Shown here piece after piece: positions 9,592 to 18,018 of a DNA stretch of 64,000 nucleotides; within the stretch, counting starts at the first letter, position 1, and every line of letters starts with the position of its first letter. The translations under genes were made by a program, and so were the position numbers. This stretch comes from CAZJHX01 sp964545715 (GTDB taxonomy: Bacteria > Myxococcota_A > UBA9042 > GCA-2863065), in assembly GCA_964545715.1 (NCBI GenBank), contig CAZJHX010000001.1, forward strand, positions 1 through 64,000, given 5' to 3'. The notes below the pieces were generated by a model. It was not told the DNA's origin and did not search any database. It saw nothing but the letters and a program-made list of their open reading frames with translations.

Positions 9592-12012
9592 GCCGCGCCG
9601 ACGAGACGCCGCAAACAGGCCAAACGCAGCAAGCAGCGCAAATCCCAGCCCGTGGGACGGAGCGCGCGGACTCGAGGTCGTGCTGCATCCATCGCTGGGT
9701 TCGGGGAGCGGAGTGAAGGCCTGCGCGTCCACCGCCTCCTCAGCTCCCGTGTCCGGTATCGGCTCGACCTCGTCGGGCCCCGCGTCCGGCATCGGCTCGA
9801 CCTCGTCGGGCCCCGCGTCCGGCATGGGCTCGACCGCGTCCGGCGGCGGCTCGTCGCACTCGAGGCCCTCATCGGTGTCGCCGTCACAGTCGTTGTCCAG
9901 CTCGTCGCAGATCTCCTCCACGTCCTCGACAGTCTCACTGGGACACTCGAGCGCGGAGCCATCCGCCGTGCACACGGACACGCCGTTGGCGCAGTCATCC
10001 GAGTCAGCGGTGTCGCACGGGTCGCCCAGGCCGGGGAACTGCTCGTCACAGTCGGGGTCGTGACAGTCCACCAGCGAGTCGCAGTCCGCGTCCTGGCCGT
10101 CACACACTTCCGCGAGGTTCTCCACCGTCTCCAGGCACATCACTGCGCCTCCGCTCGGCGTGCACACGTAGGCGCCGTTGGCGCACTGATCGCTGTCCGG
10201 CCCGTCACACGGCTGCTCCAGCAGCGGAAACTGCGCGCTGCAGTCGGGGTCGTTGCAGTCGACCAGCCCGTCGCAGTCCGCGTCCTGACCATCGCAGGTC
10301 TCCACGATGGATTCGACGCTCTCACCAACACACTCGACGCCGGCGCCGTCGGCGGTGCACGTGATCGCGCCGTTTGCGCACAGGTCGTCGTCGTCACCGT
10401 CGCACGCCAGCCCCACCGTCGGAAACGAGTCGCTGCAGTCGCTGTCAAAGCAGTCGACCAGCCCGTCACCATCGTCGTCGGTCGAGTTGTCGCAAATCTC
10501 GGTGGCCGCCGGGCTGACGCCCAGGTGGTCAAATGCACCCTTGGAGGCCACCACCCACTCCGAGTCATCCGGGCCCGAGCCCGCCGAACCGGGCCAGACG
10601 GTGTTGCCGTGCGCCACCGCCGCTTTGCGTCTGAGGGTGTGATCGGCGGTCGCACCGGCCACGCCGGCCACACTCCACCCGGCGCCGGGGTCCGCTCCCG
10701 CCTCGCCCACAGAATCGACCAGCGTGTCGTGTCGTGCCAGCCCAATCGCATCGTTGCCGTCGAAGTCCAAGACCGCGTCCGTGACATCGCACTTGGCCAG
10801 CAGCGCCGGCTGAGCGTCGGGATGACACACGACCAGCGTCTGCAGCGGCTCGAGCTTGCCGGTCAGCGCAAGCGACGCCTCAGGCCAGTCGCCCCCGTCG
10901 GTGATCCGCCACAGCGAGAAGCCGCTCAGATCCAGCCCCAGGCCAAACGGCCACGGGTTGACGATCTCGATGGCCCGATCGCTCCCGTCACCTTCGACGT
11001 ACTCGGAGATGAAGACGTGGTTGACGGTCACAAACCCGTGATACTGAGCCATCGGCACAGGTATCCCCGCCTTGGAAAACTGCAGCCCGCCGACCTGCGC
11101 GTACAGGTCCATGGGGTACGCGTCCTCGCTGACATCCAGCGTCCAGCGCATGATGGGGCCGACCCCGGCCGGAATCACATCCAGGCTGAAGTCTAAGAAC
11201 AGGACAAAGCTGGTCCCGGCCGACACCGGCAGATTGGACGCGGACGGCGGCCCCAAAATCGGCAAGCCGGCGTCATCGAGCGCCCGGCCGACAAACTCCA
11301 GCGTCTTCAGCGTGACCTGATCGCCGGTGCTGATGCTGAAGCTGTACTGACCGGCGCTGAACGCATCCACGGCGTCAAACCCGATGTCCAGCTGCACATC
11401 CTTGTCCCCCGGATTCACGACGACGCGATCGATATAAAACGTGTTCAGCGCAATTGAGTTCGCGGCCCCGGGCGTCCCGTATTCGGCAAACGAGGGCTGC
11501 CATCCAATCGCCGGCGGATACCCCTCCAGCAAGGGCACTATCCGCTCCAGTGACGGCCCGTACCCGTCGGGGCTGCTTGGCCAGGACGGCTGCGAGAAGT
11601 GGTTGAAATAGTTCATGGTGTCAACGATCGCGCCCGAGGGATCGATGATCTGAAGGGTGCCCTTCTTGTCCACAAGGTCCCCGTCACCCTCCCACTGAAA
11701 CACCTGATACCCCTTTGCCGCATATGACGACGCGTTGCGCGCGATGACGATGTGCTCCCCGGCCCCGATCACGTGCCCGGCCGAGAACGTGAACGTGATC
11801 CAGCTGAGGTACCCGACCGTGAAGCCGTCGAGCTGAACCGGCTCGGTCCCGTCGTTCACGATCTCGAAGAACTCGAAGTCCTCATCGGCCCCCTGCGCTT
11901 CCGAGGGGTTGTAGTGAATCTCATTGATCACGAGCCCCTGAGCCGCGGCCGGCCGACCGCAGAAGAGCGCGAGCGCGCTCGAGATCACGACAGCAAATGG
12001 CAACGTCCGCAC
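9577..12012 (-). CDS. Lamin-tail-domain surface protein with Cys/Asp repeats and MYXO-CTERM tail
   Basis: 811 residues from the GTG at 12012. GGAGG lies 7 nt upstream, and the product begins with a signal peptide ending AAAQ; the frame is open further upstream without these marks. Two lamin-tail (LTD) domains are visible: one starts LVINEIHYNPSEAQ directly after the signal, the second VFISEYVEGDGSDRAIEIVN (~residue 365). Four Cys/Asp motifs follow (for example ETCDGQDADCDGLVDCNDPD), then an acidic Pro-Asp linker, then GCSTTSS, a hydrophobic helix and SRRRGSR, a good MYXO-CTERM signal. LTD domains often occur in exported nucleases or adhesins, but no nuclease motif is visible here. Its 3' end overlaps the 3' end of the facing gene by 15 bp. 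Confidence 0.87.
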   Translation of the reverse strand: MRTLPFAVVISSALALFCGRPAAAQGLVINEIHYNPSEAQGADEDFEFFEIVNDGTEPVQLDGFTVGYLSWITFTFSAGHVIGAGEHIVIARNASSYAAKGYQVFQWEGDGDLVDKKGTLQIIDPSGAIVDTMNYFNHFSQPSWPSSPDGYGPSLERIVPLLEGYPPAIGWQPSFAEYGTPGAANSIALNTFYIDRVVVNPGDKDVQLDIGFDAVDAFSAGQYSFSISTGDQVTLKTLEFVGRALDDAGLPILGPPSASNLPVSAGTSFVLFLDFSLDVIPAGVGPIMRWTLDVSEDAYPMDLYAQVGGLQFSKAGIPVPMAQYHGFVTVNHVFISEYVEGDGSDRAIEIVNPWPFGLGLDLSGFSLWRITDGGDWPEASLALTGKLEPLQTLVVCHPDAQPALLAKCDVTDAVLDFDGNDAIGLARHDTLVDSVGEAGADPGAGWSVAGVAGATADHTLRRKAAVAHGNTVWPGSAGSGPDDSEWVVASKGAFDHLGVSPAATEICDNSTDDDGDGLVDCFDSDCSDSFPTVGLACDGDDDDLCANGAITCTADGAGVECVGESVESIVETCDGQDADCDGLVDCNDPDCSAQFPLLEQPCDGPDSDQCANGAYVCTPSGGAVMCLETVENLAEVCDGQDADCDSLVDCHDPDCDEQFPGLGDPCDTADSDDCANGVSVCTADGSALECPSETVEDVEEICDELDNDCDGDTDEGLECDEPPPDAVEPMPDAGPDEVEPMPDAGPDEVEPIPDTGAEEAVDAQAFTPLPEPSDGCSTTSSPRAPSHGLGFALLAAFGLFAASRRRGSRDH
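9758..9835. repeat. 33-bp tandem coding repeat
   Basis: Two identical 33-bp units (9758-9790 and 9791-9823) and a partial third encode the PMPDAGPDEVE linker of the LTD surface protein. Length variation between strains is likely. Confidence 0.75.
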
Positions 12013-12167
12013 GATAAAGCCTCCGCTCGCTCCGAGTTGGTTAGACCATGGCGAGGCCCAGGCCCCAACTAAACGAAACCGACGGCGGTCAGGGTCCGGC
12101 CGAACCGCAGGTCCCGCTTGCCATTGTGGCGTGAGGCCCGTTCCGGCCAAGGTGACCGGCATTCGAG

Positions 12168-12605
12168 CTAAGCCACTTGTGGGATCTGCTGTATCGTCTC
12201 CGGTCCGGCCCCGATGACCGCGGCGGCCGAGAGCCGACGGTCAAACGTCGCGAGCCGCATGTTGTGTCTGTGCGCCAGACCGACCAGGTATGTGTCGGTT
12301 ACCGCGCGACTCCCCGTGACGAGCCCCGCGTCAAACAACGACTTGTCCGCCAGCGAGACGTCGTCGGCGATGGCCTCGTGTCGCGGGTGCTGACACAGCG
12401 CGCGCAAATAGCCGACGACCTCCGCCGCAGAGGCATCGACAGTTCCGTATCCCGGATTGCCGAGGATTCGGACAAGACCGTTCTGCGTAAGCGGGCATGT
12501 CGCCCAGTCCGGTCCGGCCCCAAACCAGGCGTGGGCCGCGTCGTGGTTCAAATGCGCCGAGTCGACAAGCGCGATCAACACGTTGACATCGAGCAGAAAC
12601 CTCAC
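12168..12605 (-). CDS. vapC: VapC-family PIN-domain toxin
   Basis: 145 residues. The start MRFLLDVNVLIALVD, the CPLTQNGLVRILGNP stretch and the C-terminal VTDTYLVGLA / LATFDRR place it in the VapC subfamily typified by many mycobacterial PIN toxins, which are Mg-dependent RNases. Acidic residues Asp6, Asp104 and Asp122 are in place. The usual Glu of the TEN motif is Gln41 here (codon CAG rather than GAG), so one of the four expected metal-site acids is missing. The gene overlaps vapB by 4 bp, which suggests translational coupling. Toxin activity is therefore uncertain. Confidence 0.9.
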   Translation of the reverse strand: MRFLLDVNVLIALVDSAHLNHDAAHAWFGAGPDWATCPLTQNGLVRILGNPGYGTVDASAAEVVGYLRALCQHPRHEAIADDVSLADKSLFDAGLVTGSRAVTDTYLVGLAHRHNMRLATFDRRLSAAAVIGAGPETIQQIPQVA

Positions 12606-12832
12606 CGGCCGTCGTCATCGCGGAGCTTGTTGACGAGCTCCATGGTGGCAGGTCCTCGATCAGCCGTCGCCGGGAAGACGGGCAACCCGTTGCGGATCGC
12701 GGGCGCCTCGCCGCGAACAAGGGCCTTCGCCAGAAGCTGAGACACTGTCTCGCCAATGGTCTGACCCGTCTGGGCCGCCAGGCTCTTCACGGCGATCATG
12801 ATCGGGTCATCGATGTTCAAGGTCGTGCGCAT
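12602..12832 (-). CDS. vapB: VapB-like ribbon-helix-helix antitoxin
   Basis: 76 residues. The N-terminal MRTTLNIDDPIMIAVKSLAA is the ribbon-helix-helix DNA-binding fold of VapB/CopG antitoxins. The C-terminal ~35 residues would wrap the toxin. The gene lies directly upstream of vapC with a 4-bp overlap. Antitoxins of this type neutralise the RNase and autorepress the operon with the toxin as co-repressor; an inverted repeat lies just upstream. Confidence 0.88.
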   Translation of the reverse strand: MRTTLNIDDPIMIAVKSLAAQTGQTIGETVSQLLAKALVRGEAPAIRNGLPVFPATADRGPATMELVNKLRDDDGR

Positions 12833-12836
12833 ACTT

Positions 12837-12866
12837 TCACACTACGTCTACCCACTGTGATGTCAA
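12837..12866 (-). promoter_or_regulatory. Probable vapBC promoter and operator
   Basis: Reading the minus strand, a perfect -35 TTGACA (12866-12861) is followed after 16 nt by a weak -10 TAGTGT (12844-12839), just upstream of the vapB ATG. The 5-bp inverted repeat TCACA-N14-TGTGA (12837-12860) spans the spacer and -10 and is a natural site for VapB/VapC autorepression. The function is inferred. Confidence 0.5.
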
Positions 12867-13132
12867 GATGTGTGATGCGGCGCATCAGTTACGGTGTCGA
12901 TGTGAGGCATGCGCACACGGTATAACGTGCCCGCCACGGTGGTCCTGTTGACGATCAGTGCGAAACCGAACACATCGCGATGAATGTATGGTGGCCCGGT
13001 GAAGGTCACTCAGGGCGCTCCCCGAGCTCGACCAACCGCTGTCAAATCGTGCTAGCGTAGCGCCGGGAGACGACCCCTTCACGTCTCACTTCGGCACGTT
13101 CTACGACGAAGTGACGCGGGTCGACTGAGCAC
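12867..13132. other. Intergenic region between vapBC and the GT47 gene
   Basis: No convincing gene. It contains one perfect palindrome, GATGCGGCGCATC (12874-12886), which could be an operator for an unknown regulator or part of the divergent promoter region. The 13,133 gene has only a weak GAG upstream as ribosome binding site. Confidence 0.4.
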
Positions 13133-14251
13133 ATGGCCAACTTCAGGGACGGGGAAAAAAAGGCGGCGCTGGTATCGGCGTTCGAGGACCAGGCGCGTCG
13201 CGAGCTGCGGGACTTCGTGCCGCCGTGCGACATGCCGCGGGTCTTTACGGTGCCCGTCGACGAAGAGACCGCTGCGGCCGAGCTGGAGCAGTTCAAGCGC
13301 ACGCACAACATGCTGCCCGAGGAGTACTACGTACACGCGCTGATGAAGGTGCTGTTTACGGAGGTGCTGCCGCAAGCCGACGAGGACGCCGCGGACCTGA
13401 TCTATCTGCCGATGCACCTGCCCGTCTACTCGGTGTGCGGCGTGGACCTGGGCCGCAGCCTGCGCCGGAGCGGCGTTCTGGACAGTCCCAAGCCCAAGCT
13501 GTTCGCGTACGTATGGGACACGTATCTGCGGCCGCCCTTCGAGCGCGCCAACCCCTACTGTGTGCTGGGTCAGGACCTGCTGGATCTCAACGACTTCTAT
13601 CTGGGCTGCAAGGAGTGGCTGGACGACACCTGGCACGCCGGGGTCAGCGAGTCCACGATCGACCGTCATCCCAACGATTTCGGGGTCGGCACATATGTGC
13701 CGCCGTATGAGAGCGCGCTGGCGCCCGGGTTCGAGGCGCCGCTCTTGTACTCGTTTTGCGGCGTCCTGAACTACGGCTCAGTGCTGCCGCCCACCCACGT
13801 GCGCGGCGACGGGTTTGCAGACGCCTGGTTCGCGATGGCCCAGGCCGATCTCCCAGACGTCTTCGTCGGGGAGCTGGCGGATGCGAAAGCACGGTACGGC
13901 GAGGCGGCCGGTTATCGCGACTTCACCCAGAACAGCGTGTTTACGCTGTGCCCCGCCGGCTGGGCGCGCTGGTCGTTTCGGCTGTACGAGGCCATCGCAG
14001 ACGGCAGCATTCCGGTGATCCTCTCGGACTACTACGAGCTGCCGTTTGACGGGTTTGTGCGCTGGAGCGACTTCTCGCTGCGGCTGCCCGAGGCGGGGCT
14101 GCGCGACATCGACACCGTTCTGCGGGCGCTTACTGCGGAGCGCGTCGCCGAGCTGCAGCGAGGCCTCGCGCGGTGGAAAGACGCCTTCACGCTGACCGGG
14201 CTGTGCCGCAACATCTGTCGCGAGGTCAGCCGGCGCGTGCGTCCCGGGTGA
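13133..14251 (+). CDS. Exostosin-like (GT47) glycosyltransferase
   Basis: 372 residues, cytoplasmic by sequence (no signal or membrane segment). The C-terminal half has the diagnostic exostosin segment, residues ~268-305: SVFTLCPAGWARWSFRLYEA, then ADGSIPVILSDYYELPF and a Trp-Ser-Phe group. GT47 enzymes are inverting glycosyltransferases that use nucleotide sugars; donor and acceptor cannot be read from sequence. It converges on the precursor peptide gene with only 12 bp between stops. Bacterial exostosin-like proteins beside peptide clusters are unusual, so a role in glycosylating the peptide is an attractive inference, but it could also belong to surface glycan synthesis. Confidence 0.8.
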   Translation: MANFRDGEKKAALVSAFEDQARRELRDFVPPCDMPRVFTVPVDEETAAAELEQFKRTHNMLPEEYYVHALMKVLFTEVLPQADEDAADLIYLPMHLPVYSVCGVDLGRSLRRSGVLDSPKPKLFAYVWDTYLRPPFERANPYCVLGQDLLDLNDFYLGCKEWLDDTWHAGVSESTIDRHPNDFGVGTYVPPYESALAPGFEAPLLYSFCGVLNYGSVLPPTHVRGDGFADAWFAMAQADLPDVFVGELADAKARYGEAAGYRDFTQNSVFTLCPAGWARWSFRLYEAIADGSIPVILSDYYELPFDGFVRWSDFSLRLPEAGLRDIDTVLRALTAERVAELQRGLARWKDAFTLTGLCRNICREVSRRVRPG

Positions 14252-14263
14252 GCGTACCGGGGG

Positions 14264-14473
14264 CTACGGAAGCTTGGTGCCCACCTTCGGTTTCACTTTC
14301 ACGCCCGTCTTCTTGTCCACGTTCTTGGCCGCGATGTCCTTGCTCGCGTCCTTTCCGATCTCCTTGATGGCGATCTTCTCGCCGCGCTTCACTTTGCCGC
14401 GGCCCTTCTTCTTGGCGGCGCTTCCGCCCTTGATGTTGCGGAGGTCGTCCACCGTTACTTTCTTGATCGTCAT
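14264..14473 (-). CDS. Lys-rich precursor peptide with double-glycine leader
   Basis: 69 residues from the ATG at 14473, preceded by AGGAGA at 7 nt. The open frame continues to 14518, but the ribosome binding site decides this start. The leader MTIKKVTVDDLRNIKGG has the classic double-glycine pattern: Gly-Gly at -2/-1, Ile -4, Leu -7, Asp -8 and Val -12. Cleavage would release a 52-residue core with 16 Lys, 2 Arg and 5 acidic residues (net about +13), 6 Gly, no Cys and no aromatic residue. It lies 90 bp downstream of the 399-residue gene and in line with the C39-peptidase transporter, its expected processing partner. It may be a bacteriocin-like or signalling peptide; the core matches no class I recognise. 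Confidence 0.8.
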   Translation of the reverse strand: MTIKKVTVDDLRNIKGGSAAKKKGRGKVKRGEKIAIKEIGKDASKDIAAKNVDKKTGVKVKPKVGTKLP

Positions 14474-14563
14474 CCGTATGTCTCCTGCGTGTGAGCGCGT
14501 CCAAATCCGTACGTACAATCGGTTCTAGTGTGTGGGCGTTGACGGCGTCAAGGCGGGCGCCGG

Positions 14564-15763
14564 TCAATTCAACAGAAACAGCATCTCGCGTTCGCGCCCG
14601 TGCACGTCAACGCGCGGCATGTCCTTGAAAAAGTACTCGCAAAGGTCACGGCGCCCCTTGTGGAACAGCTCCAGCTTTATGGCGAGCAGCTCATCGGCAA
14701 GCGCCTCGAAATCGTACTGACTCACAAACTGGCGAAACCAATAACAGAAGTTGTCGGAGTCCTTCAGGTGGAGGTCCATCCGGCCCAGGCTCTTGCGCCG
14801 TTGAAGGATGTTCCAATTGGCAAACCGGAAGTCGACCGGCTTGTGCAGCGGGATTCTCCAGGCCTTGCGCGGATCGGGACCTCGCCCGGGCGGCTCGGGG
14901 TTGTTGTGTTTCACCTTGGACCACAGAAGCTCGGTGATCTGGCCGACCAGCTTCTTCTGCCACGCCGCGCTCGTCGTTACGCGACCCTTCAGCTTTGGCG
15001 GCTCGACCTTGATGTCCTCTTTGGACAGGTACGACAGCCACAGCCGCGTGTATTGGCGCTGCCGCACGCCATACTCGAGCTCGTGAGACAGCCAACTGAC
15101 CAGCAGCGGACTGCGCGCCAGATCGGTCCCCGAAAAACCGAGAAACTCCCCCGTGCAATAGAACTTCGTGATCATGCCGAGGTGGGCGGGCTTCTGGGCC
15201 GTGAAGGTCGGGTGGAACCGGCGGTATTCGGGCTCCAGCGACTCTTTGTAGCTCAGGGTCGCGCACGTGTAATCGGTGCCCAGGTTCAGCGTCTCATTGA
15301 GGTCCATGGTGCACAGAAACCAGTAGTCCAGGCCCACGGTGGCGACCGCTTCGGTCAGCAGGTGGCAAAACGCCAGCGCCTCCAGATTGTCGCGTGTGAT
15401 AGGCGCCGTCCCCAGCCCGATCTCGGGGCACAGCGCCTGGATCCAGCGGTAGGCCCAGATGTGCAGGTGGTCGTGCACCAGGAACATCGCTTCGCCGACC
15501 AGATCGTCGTTGTAGTTGTGCTTGCGGGTGTCCTCCTCGCGATGAGCCAGCCACTTGTCCACGTGCGAGTGCGCCCGATAGAAGATCACGCCGCTGGTCG
15601 GGTCGAACCCGCTCTGATTGGTCTGGACCTCTTCGTTGTAGGTCCACCGGGCGTCGACGCCGCGCCGCGCCAGCCGGACGGTGTGATCCGCGAACAGATG
15701 CTCGACCAGCGACAGGTTCAGCAGTGAGCTCGGATGGCGTTTTTGGTTTTTTCGCCGGGCCAT
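14564..15763 (-). CDS. Unrecognised 399-residue protein, putative peptide-modifying metalloenzyme
   Basis: No signal peptide or clear transmembrane helix, so probably cytoplasmic. I do not recognise the family. Visible features: a basic N-terminus, a His-rich helix with Glu91, His97, His99 and His101 (GEAMFLVHDHLHIWAYRW), then FCHLLTEAV (His134, Glu138), then WLSHELEYG (His227, Glu228, Glu230). Such Glu/His helices at these spacings recall all-helical diiron or heme-oxygenase-like oxidases, but this is only a resemblance. The gene starts 9 bp after the transporter gene ends and is followed by the precursor gene, so it is cotranscribed with both. Modification enzyme is the first guess; an immunity or leader-binding protein is also possible. 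Confidence 0.7.
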   Translation of the reverse strand: MARRKNQKRHPSSLLNLSLVEHLFADHTVRLARRGVDARWTYNEEVQTNQSGFDPTSGVIFYRAHSHVDKWLAHREEDTRKHNYNDDLVGEAMFLVHDHLHIWAYRWIQALCPEIGLGTAPITRDNLEALAFCHLLTEAVATVGLDYWFLCTMDLNETLNLGTDYTCATLSYKESLEPEYRRFHPTFTAQKPAHLGMITKFYCTGEFLGFSGTDLARSPLLVSWLSHELEYGVRQRQYTRLWLSYLSKEDIKVEPPKLKGRVTTSAAWQKKLVGQITELLWSKVKHNNPEPPGRGPDPRKAWRIPLHKPVDFRFANWNILQRRKSLGRMDLHLKDSDNFCYWFRQFVSQYDFEALADELLAIKLELFHKGRRDLCEYFFKDMPRVDVHGREREMLFLLN

Positions 15764-15772
15764 CGGGTCCTC

Positions 15773-17965
15773 TCAGATCGTCTCGAAGATCGTCTGCGCC
15801 TCGGGGTCTGATGTGCGCAGGTCCTGGCTCACCGCCCCGTCCTTCAACGAGATAACACGGTCCGCGTACGCCAGCACGTTGGGTCGATGCGTAATGATGA
15901 TGATCGTCTTGTCGTCGCGCGCCGCCTGCAGATGCTCCAGGATGCCCCTCTCCGACGCCTGGTCCAGATACGATGTCACCTCGTCCAACACCAGGATGGT
16001 CGGGTCCCGGTACAGGATGCGCGCCAGCACGAGCCGCTGCTTCTGCCCACTGGACAGCCCCATGCCCGACTCCGGTACGCGCGTCTCGTAGCTACTGGGC
16101 AGACCGTCCACGAAGTCGTGAATTTGCGCCTGGCGGCAGGCTCGCTCGGCCCGGGTGCGGTCCGGCGGGTCGGGCGCGCCCAGCGCGATGTTCTCCAGGA
16201 TGCTGCCCTGGAAGAGGTGGTACTCCGGCAGCGCTACCGAGACCGCGCCGCGCAGCCGATCGAGCGGGAACAACGCGGTGTCGACCCCGCCGATCGCGAT
16301 CGTCCCGGACTCGGGTGTCAGCAGGCGATTCAACAGCTGCGCTACCGTGGTCTTGCCCGACCCGCTGCGCCCCACCAGCGCGGTGATCTCGCCCCGGCGA
16401 AAGCCGATGCTCAGCCCGTCCAGCACCGCCGCTTCGGCCCGCCCATAGCGGAACACGATGTCAGTGAGGACCACGTCGCCCGCGATCGGCGCGTCGGTGT
16501 CGCCGCCCGGCGCTTCGACCGGCTGACTCAGCGCCTCTTCAACGCGCTCCGTGGATACCTTCAGCTCTTGAAAGTCGGTCCAATGCTCGGCGATCGACGC
16601 GATCGGCCCCAGAATCTGTGACACCAGCTGCGTCCCGGCGATCATCGCGCCCAGCGTCATGTCCCCGATGATCACCCAGCGCGCGGCCAACACCAGGCAC
16701 GCCACCGTGACCAGCGACTGAAACACGTCCACCGCCGCGTTCAGCGGGTACAGCGTGCGCTCGGCTCTGAGCGTCTGGCGCAGGTATGAGTCCAACCCGG
16801 CCAGCCACTTGGCTTGCGCCTGCGCCTCCGCGCCCATGGTCTTGATGGTCCGATAGCCGACGATCTGCTCCATCAGCAGCGTCTCCAGCTTGGCGCCGCG
16901 ATTGACTTCCAGCGAGTGCAGTCGCTGCAGCACCGGGCCCAGCATGTAGGGCACGACCGCATACACCGGCGCCACCGCCACCACCAGCCACAACAGCTGT
17001 GGCGCCATCCAGGCCAGCAGCGCGATGTATACGATGAGGTTCAGGTACTCGAGCATGTTGGCCACGACCTGACCCGTGATGAACGACCGGATGGCCGACA
17101 CCTCGTCCAGCGTCGCCGAGATGTCGCCCGGCGTGCGCCGCAGAAAATCCGTCAGGGGCAGCCGGAAGAAGCGGTGATACAACGCCACCGTCAGCCGCCG
17201 GTCGATGTCGAAGCCCAGCCGCGTCATCACCCACTTGCGGGCAATCCCGCCCGCGGTCGACATCAGAATGACCGCGACATACCCGACGGCGATCCAGCCC
17301 AGCGCGCCCAGATCCCGCAGCGGGATGACGTCGTCGAACACGTACTGCGACAGCAGCGGGCCGACCGTCCCCAGTCCGAGCAGCAGCAGGGAGTACCCGA
17401 AGGCCTGGCCCATCTGCGCCGCATGCTCACGCGCCAGCCGCCAGTAGCGGGAGTGGTCCGTGCGGTAGTCCTGCCACTGCACAAACGCCTCCAGCGGCGC
17501 CATCAGAAGGCAGATCCCCTGGGCCCTCTCGGTGAGCTCCGCCAGGGGCATGCGTCGCCGACCGACGGCCGGGTCCATCAGCTGGGCCTCGTCGCCGTCG
17601 CGCCCTTCCACAACGACGAAGTGATGGTCAATCCCCACGATGAAGGGCGTCGGCAGGTCGTCGAAGTCGTCCCCGAAGTCGGCGCGCACCCCCTCGCAAT
17701 CGAAGCCAAGCGTCTGCGCGCCCAGCTGAACGTCCAGCAAGCTGGCCCCTTCGCGGTGGTACTGGACCGCCTGCCGGCAGCGCGCCAGCCCGGCCCGTTT
17801 GCCGTAGCAGCGCACGACGGTCTCCAGGCACGCAGCCGCGCAGTCCATCTCGTTGTGTTGCGCCACAAACGTCGCCCGCCCGCGTGCCCCAAAGACGTCG
17901 GCGGCGTTCCTCAGCTGCGATACACGGGCCAGGATGTCGGGCTGCGCCGGCTCGATTCGATCCAT
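15773..17965 (-). CDS. Peptidase-containing ABC transporter (C39 peptidase-TM-ATPase)
   Basis: 730 residues from the ATG at 17965 (a GTG lies one codon upstream). N-terminal C39 peptidase: QHNEMDCAAACL with oxyanion Gln36 and catalytic Cys42, His115 in DHHFVVVEG and Asp131 in MDPAVG, so it looks active. Residues ~150-430 are the ABC exporter membrane domain. The C-terminal ATPase has Walker A GRSGSGKTT (~residue 533), signature LSSGQKQR (Ser where Gly is usual) and Walker B ILVLDEVTS. Such transporters cut double-glycine leaders in the cytoplasm and export the core. The matching substrate is the precursor at 14264-14473 on the same strand. It is divergent from the oxygenase, with 53 bp between. 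Confidence 0.95.
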   Translation of the reverse strand: MDRIEPAQPDILARVSQLRNAADVFGARGRATFVAQHNEMDCAAACLETVVRCYGKRAGLARCRQAVQYHREGASLLDVQLGAQTLGFDCEGVRADFGDDFDDLPTPFIVGIDHHFVVVEGRDGDEAQLMDPAVGRRRMPLAELTERAQGICLLMAPLEAFVQWQDYRTDHSRYWRLAREHAAQMGQAFGYSLLLLGLGTVGPLLSQYVFDDVIPLRDLGALGWIAVGYVAVILMSTAGGIARKWVMTRLGFDIDRRLTVALYHRFFRLPLTDFLRRTPGDISATLDEVSAIRSFITGQVVANMLEYLNLIVYIALLAWMAPQLLWLVVAVAPVYAVVPYMLGPVLQRLHSLEVNRGAKLETLLMEQIVGYRTIKTMGAEAQAQAKWLAGLDSYLRQTLRAERTLYPLNAAVDVFQSLVTVACLVLAARWVIIGDMTLGAMIAGTQLVSQILGPIASIAEHWTDFQELKVSTERVEEALSQPVEAPGGDTDAPIAGDVVLTDIVFRYGRAEAAVLDGLSIGFRRGEITALVGRSGSGKTTVAQLLNRLLTPESGTIAIGGVDTALFPLDRLRGAVSVALPEYHLFQGSILENIALGAPDPPDRTRAERACRQAQIHDFVDGLPSSYETRVPESGMGLSSGQKQRLVLARILYRDPTILVLDEVTSYLDQASERGILEHLQAARDDKTIIIITHRPNVLAYADRVISLKDGAVSQDLRTSDPEAQTIFETI

Positions 17966-18018
17966 CACCCAACCGCCGTCGGTTGCCAGCTTATCGGCCG
18001 GTCCGGTAGCCTGCGTCC

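Noticed and set aside
9652..11196. A 514-codon plus-strand frame opposite the LTD gene
   Set aside because: Opposite a minus-strand gene with signal peptide, two LTD domains and a sorting tail; the plus product is Arg/Val/Ala low-complexity.
14600..15727. A 375-codon plus-strand frame opposite the 399-residue gene
   Set aside because: Its product is Gln/Arg/Val-rich with no motif, while the minus-strand frame is operon-linked with the transporter and has normal composition.
17966..18018. Strong divergent promoter between transporter and oxygenase
   Set aside because: Only weak matches (TTGCCA, TAGCCT) were seen, so no promoter feature was called although the spacing implies one.
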